Below are positions 7,540 through 14,944 of a stretch of 22,783 bases of DNA, piece by piece. Under the pieces are notes generated by a model that saw only the letters and a program-made list of their open reading frames with translations, made no database searches and was not told the origin of the DNA. Origin of the DNA: CAZFBA01 sp964517135 (lineage in GTDB: Bacteria; Cyanobacteriota; Vampirovibrionia; JBFMGH01). Numbering within the stretch: position 1 is the first letter of the stretch; every line of letters starts with the position of its first letter. Position numbers and translations under genes: made by a program. Where the stretch lies: positions 1-22,783 of the forward strand of contig CAZFBA010000047.1 in assembly GCA_964517135.1 (NCBI GenBank), given 5' to 3'.

Positions 7540-9522
7540 GGCCATTTTTAAACTTTTAATAAGGTGCAGATTACTATTTTGATCATTTATAGATACCCTG
7601 ACAAAATTATTTTTTAAGGATTTTAAGGCTATCTTGTACGGAAGCAATCGTTCCTGAAGTTCTTTTGCATCAAAAGGAGTACTAAAAACCACAAAGTTTG
7701 TTGCAGTTTTTGTATAGAAAAAGCCCATTTCACTAAAATACTGATATAAAAGTTCTTTCTGTTCCTGTATAAACTTAAGAGTAACTCTTTCAAATATTTC
7801 ATTATCCTCCAGTACTTTTATACCGAGGTTTATAGCATAAGGCGAAACATCAAAAGGGTTTCTTACTGCATCAATACAGTTAATAACATGTTCATTGCCT
7901 ACTGCATAAGCCAGCCTGAACCCTGCCATAGCATCCTGATAAGAAAAGGATCGAAGAACAATAATATTCTGATGATCTTTCAAGAACTCAATTGCTGAAA
8001 GATAGTCATCATTTTCTGAAGCAGCAAATGCTATCTGACTTTCATCTATAACCAGTAAAGTATATTCATTAAGATGTGATATAAGCTTTTCAAGTTGTTC
8101 TCTGTCAAAATAGGCCCCCGTTAAAAGTCGTGGATTATCCAGAATAACCAGTTTTGGTTTTGTATTAGCAATTTTTTCTATAAAGAGATCCATATCAACA
8201 TCAAGATCAGCCTTAAGAGGCATACATTCAACCTGGGCATCACGTTTATAAACAACACGAGAATAACCATCCGGTGAAAGCTCAAGCAATAAGGCTTTAT
8301 CTTTATAAAGTTTTTTATATCCTTCACCATCAGCAACAAATGCCCTGGTTATAGACTCCAGCAAACCGCTAACACCTGCCCCTAAAATTATATTGTTATA
8401 ATGAAACTTGTTATTAACATCTGAAATGCTGTGAGCAAGCATATTTCTAAGCAACGTTCTTTGAGAATAATAATTATGTGCCTCGCTGGCATTAACAAAA
8501 TGGATCAAATGTTTTTTTAGATCTTCACTTAAGCCAAGAAAATGCGATGTTTTTGCAAAGTCCACAACCTCTTCAAGTGTTAACCGCAGCCTTTTAGCAA
8601 TATTATATACAGAATAATCATCATCTTTAGGTGGTATTGCATCAATATTTTCTCTGATAAGATTCATAAGTATATCTTTATAACCTTCAGTAGTTCTTTT
8701 AGGATGCTTTGTATCAATGTTTTTAACCGGATTATCATACTGTGTCAGATAGTTAGCAGCTAACAGGCTTATAGAATTTATATGATTCGGGAGCTGAAGA
8801 AGGTTTAAGAGATCAACAACCTCTTTTCTTGATACAGCAAAACAAACTGGCGGCTCAACAATTGTCATAATCGTCGGGAATTCTCTTAAAACCATCACTG
8901 TTTTTGTTGAATATTCAATGTATTTATAGGCTTCAGGTCTATTTGAACGCAAGATTAGCACTACGTTTTCAGGAAGCAGATCGACAAAATCTTTCATATC
9001 AGTGTCGTCAAAATCGTTGCTGCAAACTATAACAACCTTATAATCATCTTTCATAAGTTCCTGATTTATCTCTAATATTGTTGATACAGGAGAATAGAAA
9101 TCATCTACAATGATTCTGCCAGAATTCAGGTACTTTGCTTCCTGTGCATAGTCAAATTCATTTGAAGTAAAAAGTAATACTTTCTGGTCTTTTTGCAAAA
9201 ACAGCTCTGTGAGGTATTCATAAAAATTATAAAGATTTAAAGAAACAAAAAGATTAGCTGAATTAAAAGCAGGTATATCCAGATACTTTGCAAGGTTTTC
9301 TTTCAAAGCCTCAAAATAGTCTTCATTGTGTTTATGGAAAAAGTTATCATTAACTCCCTGAATAATAACATTTGCTAGCTCAGGTGATACAGGTTTATAG
9401 ACAGCTTTCTTTTCGAGTTCCAGAACATTTTCGTAATGAACGGGATGCATTTTTATATGTTCCAGAAAGACTTTAAACTTTTTTAACCGTTGAGATGTCA
9501 AATCCACAACATTACTGTTCAT
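7516..9522 (-). CDS. Tandem HisC-like pseudo-aminotransferase
   Basis: A 668-residue protein whose two halves both resemble fold-type-I PLP aminotransferases of the HisC/CobD kind. In the C-terminal copy (about 303-665) I see the entry region AKRLRLTLEEVVDFAK (309-324), IILGAGVSGLLESITRAF (378-395), LDNP (461-464, N463 kept), VIDESQIAF (491-499, D493 kept) and LRSFSYQDAMAGFRLAYA (523-540). In HisC the last motif is RTxSKAFxLAGLR: the PLP-binding lysine is Y528 here while the arginine (R536) is kept. The N-terminal copy (about 20-260) is more degenerate; VLREFPTIMTIVEPPVCFAV (211-230) aligns to the same motif with T217 at the lysine position, followed by NHINSISLLAA. Neither half should catalyse transamination; a binding or scaffold role is inferred. 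The start lies one base after the stop of the TPR gene, so the two are translationally coupled. Confidence 0.88.
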   Translation of the reverse strand: MNSNVVDLTSQRLKKFKVFLEHIKMHPVHYENVLELEKKAVYKPVSPELANVIIQGVNDNFFHKHNEDYFEALKENLAKYLDIPAFNSANLFVSLNLYNFYEYLTELFLQKDQKVLLFTSNEFDYAQEAKYLNSGRIIVDDFYSPVSTILEINQELMKDDYKVVIVCSNDFDDTDMKDFVDLLPENVVLILRSNRPEAYKYIEYSTKTVMVLREFPTIMTIVEPPVCFAVSRKEVVDLLNLLQLPNHINSISLLAANYLTQYDNPVKNIDTKHPKRTTEGYKDILMNLIRENIDAIPPKDDDYSVYNIAKRLRLTLEEVVDFAKTSHFLGLSEDLKKHLIHFVNASEAHNYYSQRTLLRNMLAHSISDVNNKFHYNNIILGAGVSGLLESITRAFVADGEGYKKLYKDKALLLELSPDGYSRVVYKRDAQVECMPLKADLDVDMDLFIEKIANTKPKLVILDNPRLLTGAYFDREQLEKLISHLNEYTLLVIDESQIAFAASENDDYLSAIEFLKDHQNIIVLRSFSYQDAMAGFRLAYAVGNEHVINCIDAVRNPFDVSPYAINLGIKVLEDNEIFERVTLKFIQEQKELLYQYFSEMGFFYTKTATNFVVFSTPFDAKELQERLLPYKIALKSLKNNFVRVSINDQNSNLHLIKSLKMALAGKLHH

Positions 9523-9523
9523 C

Positions 9524-10186
9524 TTATTTACCCTTCAGTTCTTCTTTTAAAGAATTAATAACTTTTTTAACCGCCTGATCCTCTTTTTCAATTGATTGAT
9601 ACTTTTCATAATATTTTAAAGCATCTTCCTTCTTGCCTATCTCTTTATAAATACAGGCAAGATTATAGTATGCCGGGGCATAATCTTTATTACATTTAAT
9701 AGCGTTCAGATAATTATCAATTGCTGCCTGATATTTGTTCTGTGCCAGAAAGACATTACCAAGATTATAGTATGCATAGCCAAATTTTTTATCTATTTTA
9801 ACGGCTCTTTCAAAAAAATCAGCGGCTTCATTGTATCTTTTCTGTTCTGCATGAAGCAAACCCAGATTGTACCAGGCTGATACCATATCTTTATCTTTAT
9901 TTACGGCTTTTTTATAATAATAACCTGCATTGGCCGTATTATTCATTTTTTCGTAACTTTTAGCAATATAATAGAGATATAGAGCATTTTTAGAATCCAG
10001 AACGTAGGCCTGTTGAAACTTTTCAACTGCTTCACTATAATGACCACTATTATAAGCTTCCATACCTTTTTTTAGATAACCCTGACTGCTGAATTCATCC
10101 AGTGGTTCCTCTGCAATAACAGTCATAAAAGTTGTATTTACCAGCCATAAAACAACTAATAACAGAATCAGCAGGTATTTTAGCAT
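9524..10186 (-). CDS. Exported TPR-repeat protein
   Basis: A 220-residue protein with an N-terminal signal sequence (hydrophobic residues 3-24, AEEP following) and five tetratricopeptide repeats covering about 36-205. Repeat landmarks are AYNSGHYSEAVEKFQQA, YYIAKSYEKMNNTANAGYYY, WYNLGLLHAEQKRYNEAADF, YYNLGNVFLAQNKYQAAID and YYNLACIYKEIGKKEDALKY. Such repeats make a superhelical protein-binding surface, so a scaffold role outside the cytoplasmic membrane is likely; without cleavage it could be membrane-anchored. The ATG has a GAGGT site about ten bases upstream. It is the first gene of a two-gene operon with the tandem pseudo-aminotransferase, which begins one base after its stop. Confidence 0.9.
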   Translation of the reverse strand: MLKYLLILLLVVLWLVNTTFMTVIAEEPLDEFSSQGYLKKGMEAYNSGHYSEAVEKFQQAYVLDSKNALYLYYIAKSYEKMNNTANAGYYYKKAVNKDKDMVSAWYNLGLLHAEQKRYNEAADFFERAVKIDKKFGYAYYNLGNVFLAQNKYQAAIDNYLNAIKCNKDYAPAYYNLACIYKEIGKKEDALKYYEKYQSIEKEDQAVKKVINSLKEELKGK

Positions 10187-10515
10187 TCTTTTTTACCTCA
10201 AAGACTCAAAATACATTTTGACATCCTTCAAATTATCACACTCAAGCGTATATGAAAATTATTAAATGGGTGGCAAATTTTTTTCAATCACAGAACTTTT
10301 CTTTTAAGGATAATATATTAAAGGTTTCAATAAAATTAACTATTATAAGGGCATTATCCCTGTTTTTAAATCTAAAGTACTTACAGGCAAAAGATTTTAG
10401 CATAGCTCAACTAATTAAACTTTTATTAACAGACCTGAAAGCAGAAACAAAATACAAACCAGCTATAATCATATTGATATTAACCATCAAAAATCTCTAA
10501 AATCGTAAAGGAGTG
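10187..10515. other. Intergenic region left of the rplS promoter
   Basis: About 330 bases between the divergent TPR gene and the rplS promoter. A plus-strand frame of 82 codons (10252-10500) has no ribosome site and a low-complexity product, so I do not call it a gene. The promoter of the leftward TPR operon should lie here, but I cannot point to clear boxes. Confidence 0.4.
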
Positions 10516-10544
10516 TTGAGAAAAAATTAATTTTTAGCTATCAT
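10516..10544 (+). promoter_or_regulatory. Sigma70-type promoter of the rplS operon
   Basis: TTGAGA at 10516-10521 and TATCAT at 10539-10544, separated by 17 bases, match the vegetative consensus at five of six positions each. Transcription would begin near 10551, giving a leader of about 93 bases before the rplS ATG. Confidence 0.65.
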
Positions 10545-10563
10545 CCTGATGACAGAAATAAAT

Positions 10564-10598
10564 CACTGTGTTAATATATTAACCTGCTAACATCAGTG
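10564..10598 (+). promoter_or_regulatory. Leader hairpin upstream of rplS
   Basis: CACTGTGTTA (10564-10573) can pair with TAACATCAGTG (10588-10598) to give ten base pairs with one bulged T and a 14-base loop. It lies in the predicted 5' untranslated RNA of rplS, about 45 bases ahead of the start. L19 leaders are known autoregulatory elements in some bacteria; I cannot match this one to a described class. Confidence 0.4.
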
Positions 10599-10643
10599 CG
10601 CAAATAAAGATTTTGCTTGCAAATAAGGAAAGGTAAGAGCACT

Positions 10644-11006
10644 ATGAACCCGACGATAGAGAAGATAGAAAAAAGCTTAATGCGCAAAGACTTACCAGAA
10701 CTAAATCCTGGAGATACGGTAAAAGTATTTGTAAGAATTAAAGAAGGAAACAAAGAAAGAACACAGGCCTTTGAAGGCGTTATCATTAAAAAACGTGGTC
10801 GTGGCGTTAATCATACCATCACTGTAAGAAGAGTATTTCAGGGCATAGGCGTTGAAAGGGTATTCCTTGTACATGCCCCCAGAATTGAGAAGATAAAGGT
10901 CTTAAGACGTGGTGATGTACGTAGATCCAAACTATACTACCTCCGTCAGCGTACCGGTAAAGCAACAAGGATTAAAGAAAAAGCTTTCAGACCTGTTAAA
11001 AAGTAA
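10644..11006 (+). CDS. rplS: 50S ribosomal protein L19
   Basis: A 120-residue ribosomal protein L19, part of the large subunit near its contact with the small subunit. Family signatures are PGDTVKVFVRIKEG, QAFEGVIIKKRGRG, TVRR, GVERVF, KRRGDVRRSKLYYLR-type sequence (here VLRRGDVRRSKLYYLRQRTG) and the basic C-terminus. The frame also has a TTG nine codons earlier (10617), but the ATG at 10644 matches the family N-terminus (MNPTIEKIEK) and follows a GGAAAGGT ribosome site. It is the first gene of rplS-rbgA-rnhB, an arrangement also known from Bacillus. Confidence 0.97.
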   Translation: MNPTIEKIEKSLMRKDLPELNPGDTVKVFVRIKEGNKERTQAFEGVIIKKRGRGVNHTITVRRVFQGIGVERVFLVHAPRIEKIKVLRRGDVRRSKLYYLRQRTGKATRIKEKAFRPVKK

Positions 11007-11009
11007 AAT

Positions 11010-11882
11010 ATGTCTATTATCAATTGGTACCCGGGACATATAGCTAAAGCAGAACGCAAATTAAGAGAACTGGCTAACCTGGTAGATGTAGCTATTGTTT
11101 TGCTTGATGCCAGAATACCCTGTAGTAGCTATTATAAAGATATAACAGGTATTATTGGCGAAATGCCCCAGCTGCTTCTGTTGAACAAAGCTGATCTTGC
11201 TGATCCTGCGGTAACAGACCTCTGGAAACAGGTTTTTGAAGAACAAAATCACAACATTATTATCAGCAACTGTACGTCGGGAAAAGATATAAATAACATT
11301 ACCAGAGCCTGTTATAATTTGGGAAAACCTAAAATAGAAAAGCTTATCGCTAAAGGCAGATTGCCTCGAGCCATCAGGTTAATGGTTATCGGTATGCCAA
11401 ACGTTGGTAAATCCAGTCTTATTAACAGGATGGTCAAAACGTCTAAAACCCGTGTAGGCCCAAAAGCAGGGGTTACAAGGTCTATACAGTGGGTAAGGAT
11501 TAATCCCAAGCTTGAATTGCTCGATACACCCGGAATTATACCCATGAAGCTTAACGACCAGAATAGAGCTATTCGTCTGGCTATAGTTGATAGCGTAGGT
11601 GAAAATGCTTATGACACTGAGTTGGTAGCAAAAGAACTCCTTAATATTCTGTGGGAAGTTTATCCAGAGAAGCTTATGTCATATTACAAACTTGAAAAGA
11701 CTGATAACTGCCCCTGTCTAGAAGATATAGCTAAAGCCCGCAACCTGATTCAGTCCGGCAATACACCCGATATACTGCGTACTGCCCAACGACTCTTATC
11801 AGACTTTAGATCAGGAAAAATAGGTAGAATAAGCCTTGAAAACCAGCCAAGAAGAAAAGTTACAACAGTTAATTGCTTTTGA
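11010..11882 (+). CDS. rbgA: Ribosome biogenesis GTPase RbgA (YlqF)
   Basis: A 290-residue circularly permuted GTPase that assists late assembly of the 50S subunit. The N-terminal WYPGHIAKA (6-14) is the RbgA signature with its conserved histidine (H10). The G motifs occur in permuted order: G4 NKAD (59-62), then G1 GMPNVGKSS (128-136), then G3 DTPG (172-175). DARIP (33-37) is also typical. The C-terminal helical domain binds rRNA in the known homologues. The start is three bases after the rplS stop, and the end overlaps rnhB by 47 bases, so the three genes are one operon. Length is normal for the family. Confidence 0.96.
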   Translation: MSIINWYPGHIAKAERKLRELANLVDVAIVLLDARIPCSSYYKDITGIIGEMPQLLLLNKADLADPAVTDLWKQVFEEQNHNIIISNCTSGKDINNITRACYNLGKPKIEKLIAKGRLPRAIRLMVIGMPNVGKSSLINRMVKTSKTRVGPKAGVTRSIQWVRINPKLELLDTPGIIPMKLNDQNRAIRLAIVDSVGENAYDTELVAKELLNILWEVYPEKLMSYYKLEKTDNCPCLEDIAKARNLIQSGNTPDILRTAQRLLSDFRSGKIGRISLENQPRRKVTTVNCF

Positions 11883-12522
11883 TAAAGAACACCAGCAAAA
11901 AGGATGCTATCTGATCGGTATTGACGAAGCCGGTAGAGGCCCTCTCTGTGGTCCTGTTGTGGCAGCAGCTGTTATAATACCAGGCCTTGATGATAACATA
12001 CTGGAATCACTCAAGTATCTCAATGATTCCAAGAAATTTTCAGGTAATATAACAAGACGTGAAGAACTTTATGATTATCTAACTCACTCTAAATGCTATT
12101 ATGCTGTAGCCAACGGTTCTTTAGAAGAGATAGAAGAACATAATATATACCAGACAACCTATCTTACAATGCACAAAGCCTACAATGATGTAGTTAAACA
12201 GATCAAAAACAAGAAACACAAAGTGCTGGTAGATGGCACCAGGACAATCAAACATATACCTGAAGAAATACCACAGGAAGCAGTGGTCAAAGGTGACGGC
12301 AAATCTGCCTGTATAGCTGCCGCAAGCATTATAGCCAAGGTCTACAGAGACCGTATAATGCGACAGCTGGCAAAAGAATTTCCTGAATATAAGTGGGAAA
12401 AAAACAATGGCTATGGTACAAAAGAACATATAGAAGCTATCAGGCTCCATGGCAGGTGCAAGTATCACCGTAAAAGCTTTAAAATCAAAGGACTTGATAT
12501 AATAGATAGTACTAAAAAGTAA
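11836..12522 (+). CDS. rnhB: Ribonuclease HII
   Basis: A 228-residue RNase HII, which cleaves RNA in RNA-DNA hybrids and removes misincorporated ribonucleotides. The motifs are GIDEAGRGPLCGPV (28-41) with D30 and E31, VDG (132-134) with D133, VKGDGKS (151-157) with D154, and ASIIAKVYRD. These give the four metal-binding acidic residues. The TTG at 11836 is the only usable start before the conserved core, because a stop lies in frame at 11830-11832; this gives a 47-base overlap with rbgA and a weak AGGTAGA site. The 3' end overlaps the convergent octanoyltransferase gene by 11 bases. Confidence 0.95.
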   Translation: MKTSQEEKLQQLIAFDKEHQQKGCYLIGIDEAGRGPLCGPVVAAAVIIPGLDDNILESLKYLNDSKKFSGNITRREELYDYLTHSKCYYAVANGSLEEIEEHNIYQTTYLTMHKAYNDVVKQIKNKKHKVLVDGTRTIKHIPEEIPQEAVVKGDGKSACIAAASIIAKVYRDRIMRQLAKEFPEYKWEKNNGYGTKEHIEAIRLHGRCKYHRKSFKIKGLDIIDSTKK

Positions 12523-13240
12523 TACATAAGTATTGGTTTTTAGTACTTGTAAAGCCAATATTAAACTGTTTTTTAAAGGCTTCTTTAATGATATCAGCAA
12601 GCTCATCATACACAGGCAGCGGATTAATTATTGAAGAAAGGTTGATACACTTGAGACTATCTGGGGGAACATTAAAAAGCCTTGCAGCCAGAGCAAAATC
12701 CTGGTTGAGAAGAATGCTGCCATGTTGCATAATATAGCCTTTCTTTCGTAGCTGGGCACTGCCTGCAATTTTTCTGCCTTCTATTTCAAGGTCAGCCCCT
12801 GTAGAGATAGCCATACAGGCCCTTGATGCTGTATAAGGCTCCCTGGAAGAGGATATGCTAATATTCTTAACCCCGATATACTCACAGGCTTTTATAAGTG
12901 CTCCGCTGATATCTTTATAAGATTCTCTTACAGAATTGCCACCAGGCAAAATATCTGCTCTGACGACCAGACTATAGGTAATTTCTCCTTGATGAAAAAG
13001 AGCCCTGCCTCCAGTAGGTCTTTTGACAATATCAATACCCAGTTCTTCGCACAAAGCAAGGTTAAATCCTTCATGAGGCTGGTTTCTACCTGTTGATAAA
13101 GCCGGTGGATCCCAGCTATAAACTCTCAAAATTGCATCTATTTTATCTTTTATCGCCTTATCAAGCAAATAAAGATCTGTTTGCATATTGATAAAGCCGC
13201 TATTGGGGCCGGTGTTTATAAAGTTCCAGTTTTGTTTCAT
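12512..13240 (-). CDS. LipM-type octanoyltransferase (lipoate/biotin ligase fold)
   Basis: A 242-residue member of the BPL/LplA/LipB fold. Signatures are KRPTGGRALFHQGEITYS (73-90), GRKIAGSAQLRKKG (155-168) with the lysine K157, and MQHGSILL (171-178). C142 in SRACMA sits where LipM octanoyltransferases have their catalytic cysteine, so transfer of octanoate from acyl carrier protein to a lipoyl domain is more likely than ATP-dependent lipoate ligation. A biotin or lipoate ligase activity cannot be excluded. The protein is somewhat shorter than Bacillus LipM. It is convergent with rnhB (11-base overlap) and divergent from the next gene. An AAAAGG site precedes the ATG. Confidence 0.88.
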   Translation of the reverse strand: MKQNWNFINTGPNSGFINMQTDLYLLDKAIKDKIDAILRVYSWDPPALSTGRNQPHEGFNLALCEELGIDIVKRPTGGRALFHQGEITYSLVVRADILPGGNSVRESYKDISGALIKACEYIGVKNISISSSREPYTASRACMAISTGADLEIEGRKIAGSAQLRKKGYIMQHGSILLNQDFALAARLFNVPPDSLKCINLSSIINPLPVYDELADIIKEAFKKQFNIGFTSTKNQYLCITF

Positions 13241-13268
13241 TAATATAACCTTTTTTTAAAATTATATG

Positions 13269-13282
13269 CTTTATGCTATATT
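13269..13282 (+). promoter_or_regulatory. Extended -10 promoter
   Basis: TGC-TATATT at 13274-13282 forms an extended -10 element, with a poor TTTAAA-like -35 near 13255-13260. It lies 45 bases before the ATG at 13328. The 12-mer CTTTATGCTATA (13269-13280) recurs exactly upstream of the DHH gene at 20304-20315. Confidence 0.5.
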
Positions 13283-13327
13283 TTTAATAGAAATTTACTC
13301 TGTTAGTAAATAATACGGAAAAACAAA

Positions 13328-14122
13328 ATGGATTCCAGACCTAATATTTTAATCGTAGAGAAAGAAGAAGTCGAAGTCAACAGGCTTAAAACTATTTTGG
13401 GCGGATTATACAACATTGATATCATCAAAACAACCACAGAAGCTATAACTAAAGTTAGCGAAAACAAAGATAAATATTCTATTATTATAGTTTCACTGAA
13501 TATGCCAGTTTTAAACGGCTATTTATTTTGTTATTCTCTCAAAAAAGATATCAACGTTAGGAGTATACCGGTAATTATTACAGGTACAATTGTCGACTTT
13601 AACAAAACAGAACCGGTTGAAGGTTTAAGAATTGGTGAATATGACCGGTTGATAAACCCTTTTGATAACAAAATTGTCATTGATCTTCTTGAAATAAACA
13701 TTGAAAAGAAAAAAATGCTTGAACGCCTTAATTCCAGGGACATTATAGAAAAAACAACAGGGCTATTTAATTTTGAATATTTTAAAGAAGCTTTAAACAT
13801 AGAAATAATGAAGGCAAACAAGCTAAATACAAGCTTAAACTGCCTTAATATTGTAGTCTGGGAACCAGAAGTAAAAGAAAACTTACTGGCAGTAATAAAA
13901 AATACACATCGTTATTATGATGTAATTGCTTTCCACCAGAACAGGATACTTTTATTACTACCTAGAACTACTCAAAGAGAAGGGGAGCTTATCGCAAATC
14001 GATTTAATTCTGTTATATACGGCCTTAATACAAGAATATTCTTTTATGAGCCAAACAAAACCGATGTAATGGAATTTAAATCTGACGTGCTGGGTTATGA
14101 TGACGTACCAACATTGAGATAA
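13328..14122 (+). CDS. Response-regulator-like protein with degenerate receiver and GGDEF domains
   Basis: A 264-residue protein with a receiver-like domain (5-125) followed by a short GGDEF-like domain (138-240). The receiver framework is clear (NILIVEKEE, IIIVSLNMPVLNGY, PVIITGT, DRLINPFD), but the phosphate-accepting aspartate is S56 and the conserved lysine is N110, so normal phosphorylation is not expected. The second domain begins with TTGLFNFEYF, like the DxLTGLxNRxxF start of GGDEF domains, and has DVIAFHQNRILLLLP (198-212), where GGDEF would fall on HQNRI. The central nucleotide-binding segment is also shortened. It should therefore not make c-di-GMP and probably acts through protein contacts or as a receptor. 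It is monocistronic, with its own extended -10 promoter. Confidence 0.87.
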   Translation: MDSRPNILIVEKEEVEVNRLKTILGGLYNIDIIKTTTEAITKVSENKDKYSIIIVSLNMPVLNGYLFCYSLKKDINVRSIPVIITGTIVDFNKTEPVEGLRIGEYDRLINPFDNKIVIDLLEINIEKKKMLERLNSRDIIEKTTGLFNFEYFKEALNIEIMKANKLNTSLNCLNIVVWEPEVKENLLAVIKNTHRYYDVIAFHQNRILLLLPRTTQREGELIANRFNSVIYGLNTRIFFYEPNKTDVMEFKSDVLGYDDVPTLR

Positions 14123-14508
14123 GTATATATTTTCTTTTTATTACAAGCATTTTCAGTTTTTTAGTAATCAGGGTTTTAATTTTTAAACCGCTACGTTGCA
14201 TTTTGTTATTGATTGGAGGTACTACCATATTTAGCAGGTCTTTTTTAAGAATTGATAAACCCGGCAGTATAGCTTATGCAACCACAGAAACCACTTAGCA
14301 GAACACAATAGTACAAAATACCTATCTGCACTTTGTTTCAACTACCCTGACAGGATATATTTTTGCTTAACATTATTTTCTTGATCAGGTGGTTAATATA
14401 AAATATCAACCATCTGGATGTTTCAAGTTCTTCTGAACAATGTGATACTGAAAATGGCGCTTTAGATTAATTTAACGGGGAGAAAACCAGAAAGGGACAG
14501 GGAAAAAT
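14123..14508. other. Intergenic region
   Basis: 386 bases between two plus-strand genes. I find no credible frame, RNA gene or strong hairpin. It contains ACAAGCATTTTCAG (14143-14156), which also occurs at 17532-17545, and an isolated GGAGGT without a usable start codon after it. Confidence 0.4.
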
Positions 14509-14862
14509 ATGGTCGATAATGTTCATAACTCAGAATCTGTTCTTAACAGGCAGGTGCAGGCAAATCAAGATTTACACAAGCTGGTTATTCAAAAACGCTT
14601 GAACGCAGATAACCCATATAAAGAATTGCTCTCTGTTAGTGACACTACAGATATTTCTAATGAAGCCCTCAAACTTTTTGAAAAAGAAAAAGAATTGCAA
14701 TTTTTTAAGGAAATGGCTACCGAAGAACCTGAAATTAACAGGGCAAAGGTAGAATTGCTAAAAGCCCAATATGAAAAAGGCATCTATAAAATGCCTTCTG
14801 ACGATGAACTGGCTGAAGCCCTTTTAGGTAACAGTGATTTCAAAACATTGATGGGTTTTTAG
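14509..14862 (+). CDS. Small FlgM-like protein (possible anti-sigma factor)
   Basis: A 117-residue acidic, helical protein with a probably disordered N-terminus. Residues 47-111 resemble the C-terminal region of FlgM anti-sigma-28 factors: DISNEAL, a short spacer, PEINRAKVELLKAQYEKGIY (73-92), then a helix DDELAEALLG. FlgM holds the flagellar sigma factor until the hook is complete. No flagellar gene is present in this window, so the role may differ, and the resemblance rests on pattern only. The ATG has a GGGACAGGG site upstream. A strong hairpin follows the stop by 26 bases. Confidence 0.75.
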   Translation: MVDNVHNSESVLNRQVQANQDLHKLVIQKRLNADNPYKELLSVSDTTDISNEALKLFEKEKELQFFKEMATEEPEINRAKVELLKAQYEKGIYKMPSDDELAEALLGNSDFKTLMGF

Positions 14863-14888
14863 AAATATAATTGTTCCTTTCTAAAGTT

Positions 14889-14919
14889 ACGGGGCGCACA
14901 GATTGTGCACCCCGTTTAT
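14889..14919. terminator. GC-rich hairpin between convergent genes
   Basis: ACGGGGCGCACA (14889-14900) and TGTGCACCCCGT (14904-14915) pair with one C-A mismatch around a three-base loop, followed on the plus strand by TTATAATT. It stands out in AT-rich DNA and lies between the convergent FlgM-like and gap genes, so it probably terminates the first and perhaps both. Confidence 0.7.
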
Positions 14920-14944
14920 AATTGATACGGTCTTTAAAGTGAAA

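Noticed and set aside
10252..10500. 82-codon plus-strand open frame upstream of rplS
   Set aside because: No ribosome site and a low-complexity product; ends just before the rplS promoter.
10617..10643. Earlier TTG start for rplS
   Set aside because: It would add nine residues not seen in L19, and the ATG at 10644 has the better ribosome site.
12121..12609. 162-codon minus-strand frame
   Set aside because: It lies opposite rnhB and the octanoyltransferase gene, both of which have clear family motifs.
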